The notes beneath the pieces were generated by a model. The model did not search any database. It saw only the letters and a program-made list of their open reading frames with translations, and was not told where the DNA came from. Shown piece by piece: positions 1 through 4,648 of a DNA stretch of 6,081 nt; the first letter of the stretch is position 1, and each line of letters begins with the position of its first letter. The DNA comes from Candidatus Coliplasma caballi (GTDB lineage: Bacteria > Bacillota > Clostridia > Oscillospirales > CAG-382), in assembly GCA_018065365.1 (NCBI GenBank), contig JAGHTH010000135.1, forward strand, positions 1 through 6,081. The letters run 5' to 3'. Made by a program: the position numbers and the translations under genes.

Positions 1-307
1 CGGCGGCGTAATGCCGGATCGTTGCGGGATTCGTGTTCGCGTCGTGATCAAGTTTGCTCTTTTCCCAATCTTCGATCGTTGAGAGAGCGGTTACGCTGCG
101 ATGACGGTATTCCAGACGCGTGAGCGCCTGATTGCTCCACTCAATGACGACGTTGCCGGCGCCCGCCTTGTACGCTTCGTCGGCAAGGATCTCCACGAAC
201 GGATACACTTCGGTGTCGGCGCGAACGACCAGCGTCTGCCCTTTCTGAATGTTTACGCCCGTTTTGACGAGCAGTTTCGCGTATTTGTGCTGTAACGTTT
301 TTTTCAT
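1..307 (-). CDS. M29-family metallo-aminopeptidase, N-terminal part (runs off left edge)
   Basis: Only the first 102 codons are present. The protein begins MKKTLQHKYAKLLVKTGVNI and continues with QKGQTLVVRADTEVYPFVE, a segment rich in A/G (EAYKAGAGNVVIEW), then RLEYRHRSVTAL and DWEKSK. This is the N-terminal domain of the M29 (AmpS/PepS/aminopeptidase T) family: a KYA.LL...G.N...GQ.L opening, then an EAY..GA..V...W strand. Members are cytoplasmic, cobalt- or zinc-activated aminopeptidases that release N-terminal residues from peptides. The metal-binding residues lie in the missing C-terminal half, so activity cannot be judged. The ATG at 307-305 is well supported by AAAGGAG at 320-314 with a 6-nt spacer. 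The gene lies 63 nt after yajC on the same strand and I see no separate promoter in the gap, so it is probably the last visible cistron of the rny-ymdB-yajC operon. Family call is by recalled similarity, not a search. Confidence 0.82.
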   Translation of the reverse strand, partial: MKKTLQHKYAKLLVKTGVNIQKGQTLVVRADTEVYPFVEILADEAYKAGAGNVVIEWSNQALTRLEYRHRSVTALSTIEDWEKSKLDHDANTNPATIRHYAA

Positions 308-332
308 AAGTAACTCCTTTTTTGAAAACAAG

Positions 333-364
333 AGGGCATTCCGGACGAACGCGCCGTATGCCCT
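333..364 (-). terminator. Possible weak terminator or attenuator hairpin between yajC and the peptidase gene
   Basis: AGGGCAT (333-339) and ATGCCCT (358-364) form a perfect 7-bp stem, and CGG/CCG (342-344 with 354-356) can extend it inward. Read on the minus strand it lies 6 nt after the yajC stop and is followed by CTTGTTTTC, an interrupted U-rich tail. The M29 gene's AAAGGAG site lies about 12 nt beyond. The poor U tract suggests partial termination or mRNA 3'-end protection rather than a full stop. It could also be a processing site; the sequence does not decide. Confidence 0.4.
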
Positions 365-370
365 TTTCGT

Positions 371-757
371 TTACTTTTTCAGTTTCGCAGCCGATTTGCC
401 GTCCACCGTCGAACCGCGGTGCGCTTCCTCATCGGGATGCGCTTTCTCCTCGACCTGACGGACAGCCCATTTCTGAATCTGCAGGCGGGTACGGTCCGCG
501 CCCGTTTCGATCAGCATCATCTCGCCTTTGATGCGGACGACCACGCCGACGATCCCGCCGACCGTGGAAACCACGTCGCCGAGTTCGATCGAATCCAGCA
601 TTGCTTTGGTCTCTTTTTCCTGCTTCTTCTGCGGACGGTACATAAAGAAATAGAATACCAATCCGAGAACAGCCACCATTCCGACGGTCATGATCAGAGA
701 ACCGGTCTGGCTCGCTTCCGCTTCCAGCAAGGGAGTAAGGTTAGTAAGTTGCGTCAT
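371..757 (-). CDS. yajC: Preprotein translocase accessory subunit YajC
   Basis: This 128-residue protein has the YajC layout. A short N-terminal segment is followed by one membrane helix at about residues 20-40 (IMTVGMVAVLGLVFYFFMY), then the family's RPQKKQ stop-transfer motif (41-46). The cytoplasmic domain holds ELGDVVSTVGGIVGVV (58-73), matching the family pattern of GD.V.T.GGI.G.V, then a basic/charged tail. YajC associates with SecDF and the SecYEG translocon at the membrane; in most bacteria it is accessory, not essential. I chose the ATG at 757 because it overlaps the ymdB stop as ATGA (757-754) and gives the normal length. An in-frame ATG at 805 would add 16 charged residues inside ymdB. 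A purine-rich AAAGGAA lies about 10 nt upstream. Linkage to rny-ymdB, not the commoner queA-tgt-yajC-secDF neighbourhood, is unusual. The C-terminal 28 residues (about 101-128) are hydrophilic and probably variable. Confidence 0.92.
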   Translation of the reverse strand: MTQLTNLTPLLEAEASQTGSLIMTVGMVAVLGLVFYFFMYRPQKKQEKETKAMLDSIELGDVVSTVGGIVGVVVRIKGEMMLIETGADRTRLQIQKWAVRQVEEKAHPDEEAHRGSTVDGKSAAKLKK

Positions 758-1551
758 GTTTTTTCGTTTCCTTTCACGTATTGAATGCGTTTGACGGAGC
801 GGCATTTCCCGCTTGGCTCGTCGATGTCGAACACCGCGCCGTGCAAGAAAAGTTTGCCTTCCGCCGACTCGTACTTTTCAAAGGTATGGTTGAGATAATG
901 ATGAACGACCTGCTCGGGTTTGGTGCCGATGATCGAATCGCGGACGCCGCTCATTCCGAGGTCGCTGATAAAGCCCGTTCCGCGCGCAAGCACCCGCTCG
1001 TCCGCGGTCTGCACGTGCGTGTGCGTTCCCCAGATCGCCGCCATTCTGCCGTCAAAGCAGGCGGCAAACGCCGCTTTCTCGCTCGTGGCTTCCGCGTGAA
1101 AATCGCACACCGCGTAATCGTAATGCCCTTTCAGCCGCTCCAACAGCCGCTCGGTCGCCGTAAACGGATTATCGACCGACGGGTCCAAGAACACCTGTCC
1201 CTGCGCGTTCAGCAGCAGCATCCGGTATCCCGCGGGCGTCGTCAGAACGCACCAGCCCTTGCCGGGCGCGGCATCCGGAAAATTCAGCGGACGCAGCACG
1301 CGGTCGTTCGCTTCCAGAAACGGATAGCAAAACGCGAGTTTCAAACTGTGGTTTCCGCCGGTCAGCGCGTCCGCGCCGGCGTCCAGCAGCAGTTTCGCGC
1401 CGATGATATCCATTCCGTTGGCAGGCGCGCAGTTTTCCGCGTTGACGATGATCAGGTCCGCTTGTTCCTGTTTTCGAAGAACAGCCAGACTCTGCGATAC
1501 GAATTCCGCCGCGGTCCTCCCGTACACGTCGCCGATGACCAAGCATTTCAT
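754..1551 (-). CDS. ymdB: YmdB-family (TIGR00282) metallophosphoesterase
   Basis: The 265-residue length matches the YmdB family (about 260-265). Metal-site motifs appear in order: GDVYGR (Asp8), NAENCA (Glu39, Asn40), GGNHS (Asn67, His68), DFHAEATSEK (His152) and GTHTHVQTADE (His177, His179). The RPLNFP and DLGMSGVRDS.IG blocks are also typical. Bacillus subtilis YmdB is a dinuclear-metal phosphodiesterase that hydrolyses 2',3'-cyclic nucleotides and affects biofilm and motility choice; the intact catalytic set suggests the same chemistry here, which is inference. Small departures include GNHS where many homologues have GNHTW and GVRDS in place of GP.DS. The ATG at 1551 has AAAGGA about 8 nt upstream. 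The gene follows rny by 76 nt, with a terminator-like hairpin between them, and its TGA overlaps the yajC ATG, so yajC is probably translated by coupling from ymdB. Confidence 0.93.
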   Translation of the reverse strand: MKCLVIGDVYGRTAAEFVSQSLAVLRKQEQADLIIVNAENCAPANGMDIIGAKLLLDAGADALTGGNHSLKLAFCYPFLEANDRVLRPLNFPDAAPGKGWCVLTTPAGYRMLLLNAQGQVFLDPSVDNPFTATERLLERLKGHYDYAVCDFHAEATSEKAAFAACFDGRMAAIWGTHTHVQTADERVLARGTGFISDLGMSGVRDSIIGTKPEQVVHHYLNHTFEKYESAEGKLFLHGAVFDIDEPSGKCRSVKRIQYVKGNEKT

Positions 1552-1574
1552 GTCGTCGTTCCTTTATCTCGGTA

Positions 1575-1603
1575 AAAAGGGGAGCGTCTTCGACTCCCCT
1601 TTT
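1575..1603 (-). terminator. Rho-independent terminator or attenuator between rny and ymdB
   Basis: AAAAGGGGAG (1575-1584) and CTCCCCTTTT (1594-1603) form a perfect 10-bp stem with a 9-nt loop. On the minus strand it follows the rny stop by 24 nt and ends in a run of five T (1578-1574). The structure is near-symmetric, so it also looks terminator-like on the plus strand, where no gene reads into it. ymdB starts about 23 nt after the T run and I see no clear -10/-35 in the gap. The likely role is therefore partial termination that lowers ymdB-yajC expression relative to rny. Confidence 0.8.
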
Positions 1604-1627
1604 CTCTGCTTACAGCTTTTTGTGTCG

Positions 1628-3163
1628 TTATTTCGCGTATTCGCTCTGACGCGTTTCGCGCACCACGTTGATCTTGATCTGTCCGGGGTATTCCAGCTCG
1701 GACTCGACCTTATGCGCGATGTCGCGCGCCAAGAAGATCATATCGTCGTCGGAAACCTGATCGGGTTTGACCATAATACGAACTTCTCTGCCCGCCTGGA
1801 TCGCAAACGCCTTGTCGATGCCTTCGAAGGACGTCGCGATTTCTTCCAGCTTCTGCAAACGCTTGATGTAATTCTCGAGGTTTTCGCGTCTTGCGCCCGG
1901 TCTTGCCGCCGAGATCGCGTCCGCCGCCTGCACGATCATCGCGATGTACGTGGAGGGTTCCACGTCGCCGTGATGCGCTTCGATCGCGTGGATGATCTCT
2001 TTGGACTCTTTGTACTTACGGGCGATATCGACACCGATCTGGACGTGCGAACCGTCGATCTCGTGCGTCATCGCTTTTCCGATATCGTGGAGCAGACCCG
2101 CGCGCTTGGCGGTTACGGCGTCCACACCGAGTTCCGACGCGATCATTCCGGAAATCAGCGAGACTTCAACGGAATGGCGCAGCACGTTCTGTCCGTAGCT
2201 GGTACGGTATTTCAAGCGGCCGAGCAGTTTGATCAGTTCGGGGTTCAAGCCGTGAATGCCGGTCTCGAACGTCGCCTGTTCGCCCGCTTTCTTGATGGCG
2301 GTATCCACTTCTTTGCGGCACTTCTCCACCATTTCTTCCACGCGGGAAGGATGAATTCTGCCGTCGGAAACAAGTTTTTCAAGCGCAAGCCGCGCCACTT
2401 CTCTGCGGACGGGGTCGAAGGTCGAGATCGCGATCGCCTCGGGCGTATCGTCGATGATCAGATCGACGCCGGTCAGCGTTTCGATCGCGCGGATGTTGCG
2501 TCCTTCGCGGCCGATGATGCGTCCCTTCATTTCGTCGTTGGGAAGATCGCCAACGGACACGGTCTGTTCGGAACCGCTGTCCGCCGCGCAGCGCTGGATC
2601 GCCATGGCGATCAGATTCTTCGCCTTGTCTTCCGCGCTTTCTTTGTATTCCTGTTCGAGTTCGGAAAGTTTCATCGCCATTTCATGACGGTTTTCGCTTT
2701 CCACGCGCTCCATGAGTTCCGCTTTCGCGTCTTCCATGGACATCCCGGCGATCTTCTGCAGCAGCTCGTCCTGTTCGACGATGCTCTGTTCGATCACGGC
2801 ACGGCGTTCCTCGTTCTCTTTGATCTTGTTGTTTAAGGTTTCTTCTTTCTTTTCAAGGTTCTCTAACTTGCGGTCAAGGTTCTCCTCTTTCTGCGAAATG
2901 CGGCGCTCCTGGCGCTGAACTTCGCCGCGGCGTTCCTTGGCTTCTCTCTCGGCGTCGTTCTTGATCTTGAACGCCTCGTCCTTGGCTTCGACAAGGATCT
3001 CTTTTTTGGCCGCTTCGGCTTCTTTTTTGCCTTCTTCGACCATACGCTTTACTTCCGCTTCCGCGGAACCGATCTTTTTTTCCGCCAGCACTTTCCGCAG
3101 AAAGAAACCGACAAAGAAAAATATCACTGCTGCGGCAACGCCGCTGATGATTGCGGGTAACAT
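1628..3163 (-). CDS. rny: Ribonuclease Y, membrane-anchored endoribonuclease
   Basis: The 511-residue protein has the full RNase Y architecture and near-standard length (about 520). Residues 3-22 form the single N-terminal membrane helix. Residues about 30-190 are a Lys/Glu/Arg/Gln-rich coiled coil. A KH RNA-binding domain at about 205-270 carries GRIIGREGRNIR (214-225). The HD nuclease domain at about 325-420 shows His330 (VLRHSVEVS), His359-Asp360 (LLHDIGKA), His397-His398 (EAHHGDVE) and Asp415 (AADAISAARPGARR). RNase Y cuts mRNAs internally at the inner face of the membrane and initiates bulk decay and processing in many Gram-positive bacteria. The ATG at 3163 has GGAGG 9 nt upstream (3177-3173). 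A sigma-A-type promoter lies 164 nt upstream of the start codon, and the leader contains inverted repeats, one of which covers the start codon. rny-ymdB adjacency is the common arrangement in Bacillota. Confidence 0.97.
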   Translation of the reverse strand: MLPAIISGVAAAVIFFFVGFFLRKVLAEKKIGSAEAEVKRMVEEGKKEAEAAKKEILVEAKDEAFKIKNDAEREAKERRGEVQRQERRISQKEENLDRKLENLEKKEETLNNKIKENEERRAVIEQSIVEQDELLQKIAGMSMEDAKAELMERVESENRHEMAMKLSELEQEYKESAEDKAKNLIAMAIQRCAADSGSEQTVSVGDLPNDEMKGRIIGREGRNIRAIETLTGVDLIIDDTPEAIAISTFDPVRREVARLALEKLVSDGRIHPSRVEEMVEKCRKEVDTAIKKAGEQATFETGIHGLNPELIKLLGRLKYRTSYGQNVLRHSVEVSLISGMIASELGVDAVTAKRAGLLHDIGKAMTHEIDGSHVQIGVDIARKYKESKEIIHAIEAHHGDVEPSTYIAMIVQAADAISAARPGARRENLENYIKRLQKLEEIATSFEGIDKAFAIQAGREVRIMVKPDQVSDDDMIFLARDIAHKVESELEYPGQIKINVVRETRQSEYAK

Positions 3164-3199
3164 AGATTTTCGCCTCCAAAATATATATTAAAATCTATG
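3161..3199 (-). promoter_or_regulatory. rny translation-initiation hairpin: inverted repeat including the start codon
   Basis: On the minus strand CATAGATTTT (3199-3190) and AAAATCTATG (3170-3161) are exact reverse complements, 10 of 10. The second arm ends in the rny start codon (ATG, 3163-3161). The 19-nt loop (3189-3171) contains the GGAGG ribosome binding site. Two G-U pairs could lengthen the stem to 12. In mRNA this would pair the start codon and present or constrain the Shine-Dalgarno. The repeat is seen directly; translational control is inferred. As DNA it could also be an operator, but its position over the start codon favours an RNA role. Confidence 0.55.
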
Positions 3200-3204
3200 C
3201 CCTA

Positions 3205-3305
3205 CGATTTTATATGGGACGGGATTTGCCTGTTCGGGCTCTCCGATTATTCGTTTTTGAAAAAAGGATCAGCACGTTTTGCGTTCTCACATCTATATAA
3301 AATCG
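3205..3305 (-). promoter_or_regulatory. rny 5' leader element bounded by an 11-bp inverted repeat
   Basis: CGATTTTATAT (3305-3295) and ATATAAAATCG (3215-3205), read on the minus strand, are exact reverse complements, separated by 79 nt. Both lie in the rny leader downstream of the predicted transcription start near 3320. The enclosed segment has small GC-containing stems, for example TCGG/CCGA around AGAGC (about 3246-3234). The promoter-proximal side of the 3215-3205 arm, ATATAAAATC, can alternatively pair with GATTTTAATAT (3195-3185), which overlaps the start-codon hairpin. I do not recognise any known riboswitch class. This is a candidate cis-regulatory leader only. Confidence 0.4.
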
Positions 3306-3326
3306 AATAGACATCGATCGGCTCCT

Positions 3327-3355
3327 ATTATACACTCTTTTTTTCATTATGTAAA
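3327..3355 (-). promoter_or_regulatory. Sigma-A-type promoter for the rny operon
   Basis: On the minus strand TTTACA (3355-3350), a 17-nt spacer and a perfect TATAAT (3332-3327) form a near-consensus housekeeping promoter. Transcription should start near 3320, giving a leader of about 157 nt before the rny ATG. The spacer holds a run of seven A. Confidence 0.85.
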
Positions 3356-3377
3356 TAGTATATTGGGAACGAACGCC

Positions 3378-3402
3378 CGCAAAATCGCAAAATTTACAAA
3401 AT
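3378..3402 (+). repeat. Short tandem repeat CGCAAAAT x2 plus a degenerate third copy
   Basis: CGCAAAAT occurs at 3378-3385 and again directly at 3386-3393, followed by TTACAAAAT (3394-3402), which keeps CAAAAT. The array begins 22 bp upstream of the rny -35 box. Reverse-complement cores TTTTGCG also occur at 3277-3283 (rny leader) and 3446-3452 (just upstream of the desulfurase -35). A protein-binding site is possible, but the core also occurs within coding sequence elsewhere in the window. Confidence 0.4.
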
Positions 3403-3461
3403 GTTAATCTTTTAAAACCGTAAAAGCCGAAGAATATTTGAAAGTTTTTGCGTTTTACGTG

Positions 3462-3490
3462 TTGACGGGAAGAAAATCGCGGAGTATAAT
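3462..3490 (+). promoter_or_regulatory. Sigma-A-type promoter for the desulfurase-thiI operon
   Basis: TTGACG (3462-3467), a 17-nt spacer and a perfect TATAAT (3485-3490) form a near-consensus promoter. Transcription should start near 3497, giving a leader of about 27 nt with AGGA at 3510-3513 and a 10-nt spacer to the ATG. GGAA-GATT-TTCC (3511-3522) could form a small hairpin over the ribosome binding site, but with 4 bp it is weak. Confidence 0.88.
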
Positions 3491-3523
3491 AGAGCAAGAT
3501 CAAAGCAAAAGGAAGATTTTCCG

Positions 3524-4648
3524 ATGTCAAACTACCTGTATTTTGACTCTGCCGCAACGGCGCCGCCCTGCAAAGAGGCGCTTTCCGCCGTCGCGCACGC
3601 CTACGAAGAATACGGAAACCCGTCCTCGCTCCACGCCGCCGGACTTGCCGCGAAAGCGCAGACCGACCGTGCGAGAGAACAACTCGCGAAAGCGCTGCGC
3701 TGCGCTCCCGAGGAACTGATCTTTACCGGATCCGGCACCGAGGCGAACAATCAGGCGATCTTCGGACTCGCCGCCTTACGCGAAAAGCGTTCAAAAAAGG
3801 TCATCACGACCGACAGCGAGCATCCGTCCGTCGAAGAATGTATGAAAGTGCTGGAAACGCGCGGCTTTCGCGTCGTGCGGCTTTCCACGAAAGGCGGCGT
3901 TCTCGACCTCGAACGGCTGAAAAGCGAACTTTCCGAGCCGGTGGCGTTCCTGTCGATCATGCGTGCCAACAACGAAACGGGCGCCGTTTACGACATCGGC
4001 GCGGTGCGGAAGTTGATGACCGCCGCGGGCTGCGACGCGCCGCTGCATTGCGACGACGTGCAGGGGTTTTTGAAGATCCCGTTTGACAAGCCGACCTCGG
4101 TGTGCGATCTTCTCACGGTTTCCGGTCATAAGATCGGCGGCGTCAAAGGCGTCGGCGCACTTTATATCCGAAAAGGCATCCGCGCTCTGCCCTACCTGTA
4201 CGGCGGCGGGCAGGAAAACGGCCTGCGTTCCGGGACGGAAAACGTCGCGGCGATCGCGGCGTTCGGTGCCGCGGCGGAAACCAAAAGCGCGGACCGCGAG
4301 CGTCTGGCGTACATTGCTTCGCTGCGCGACACGGCCGAACGGGCGCTGACCGACGCGGGCATTGTCTGCCACATCCCGCCGGAACGGCTGCCGAACATTC
4401 TGCACGTGCATATCCCGGGCGTTCCGGGTTCGTGGGCGCTCAACGCCCTCTCCGCGAAAGGCATCTGCGTTTCGCAGGGCAGCGCCTGTTCCGCGCGCAA
4501 AAAAGGCAGTCGCGTTTTAGAAGCGTACGGACTTTCCGAAGACGCGATCCTGTCTTCTTTGCGGATCAGTTTTACAGAATACAACACCAAAGAGGAGTGC
4601 GCGGCGCTGTGCGAAGCACTTGCCGAAGCCGCGAAAATGAAACGATGA
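3524..4648 (+). CDS. nifS: Cysteine desulfurase, IscS/NifS-type class V aminotransferase
   Basis: This 374-residue PLP enzyme removes sulfur from cysteine, giving alanine and an enzyme persulfide. Landmarks in order are YFDSAATAPP (6-15), YGNPSSLH (30-37), FTGSGTEANN (67-76), the PLP-stacking His100 (SEHPSVE), RANNETG (147-153), Asp177 and Gln180 (CDDVQ), the Schiff-base Lys203 in SGHKIGGVKG, and RSGTEN (235-240). The catalytic Cys322 sits in GSACSARKKGSRVLEAYGL, the long-loop class I pattern, unlike the SufS class. It is the first gene of a two-gene operon; its TGA overlaps the thiI ATG, so its main sulfur acceptor is probably ThiI, like the B. subtilis NifZ-ThiI pair. I see no IscU, SufU or other cluster-assembly gene nearby. 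A broader Fe-S role cannot be excluded. The start is fixed by the promoter, AGGA site and the conserved N-terminus. The symbol denotes the family, not a proven orthologue. Confidence 0.93.
   Translation: MSNYLYFDSAATAPPCKEALSAVAHAYEEYGNPSSLHAAGLAAKAQTDRAREQLAKALRCAPEELIFTGSGTEANNQAIFGLAALREKRSKKVITTDSEHPSVEECMKVLETRGFRVVRLSTKGGVLDLERLKSELSEPVAFLSIMRANNETGAVYDIGAVRKLMTAAGCDAPLHCDDVQGFLKIPFDKPTSVCDLLTVSGHKIGGVKGVGALYIRKGIRALPYLYGGGQENGLRSGTENVAAIAAFGAAAETKSADRERLAYIASLRDTAERALTDAGIVCHIPPERLPNILHVHIPGVPGSWALNALSAKGICVSQGSACSARKKGSRVLEAYGLSEDAILSSLRISFTEYNTKEECAALCEALAEAAKMKR

Larger units (their letters stand above)
3164..3523. other. Divergent intergenic region between rny and the cysteine desulfurase gene
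   Basis: This 360-nt stretch is visibly more AT-rich than the flanking genes and has no convincing coding sequence. The minus-strand half is the rny leader and promoter; the right end is the short leader and promoter of the desulfurase gene. The 106 nt between the two -35 boxes hold the CGCAAAAT repeats and a small inverted repeat, CTTTTA/TAAAAG (3409-3414 with 3421-3426), either of which could be an operator. No known RNA gene is recognised. Confidence 0.7.

Noticed and set aside
758..805. Upstream in-frame ATG for yajC at 805
   Set aside because: It would add 16 charged residues not seen in YajC and lie 52 nt inside ymdB. The ATG at 757 gives normal length and an ATGA overlap.
781..1575. 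Plus-strand open frame (264 codons) opposite ymdB
   Set aside because: It is antisense to a complete YmdB with intact catalytic residues, and its Arg/Gln/Val-rich peptide matches nothing I know.
1403..2836. Long plus-strand open frame (477 codons) opposite rny and ymdB
   Set aside because: It lies antisense to clear RNase Y and YmdB domains, has no ribosome binding site, and its peptide is rich in Phe, His, Arg and Asp with no recognisable motif. It is a composition shadow of GC-rich genes.
3255..3268. T-run with A-run (TTTTTTCAAAAA on the minus strand) as a terminator in the leader
   Set aside because: The loop would be too small and there is no GC stem ahead of the T run, so transcription termination is not supported.
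3216..3294. Known riboswitch (c-di-GMP-like) in the rny leader, suggested by ACGCAAAA
   Set aside because: Only the short ACGCAAA string matches; the surrounding helices and the tetraloop-receptor elements of GEMM are not visible.
3210..3557. Minus-strand open frame of 115 codons across the intergenic region
   Set aside because: It spans both divergent promoters and the start of the desulfurase gene, and lacks a ribosome binding site or domain-like sequence.
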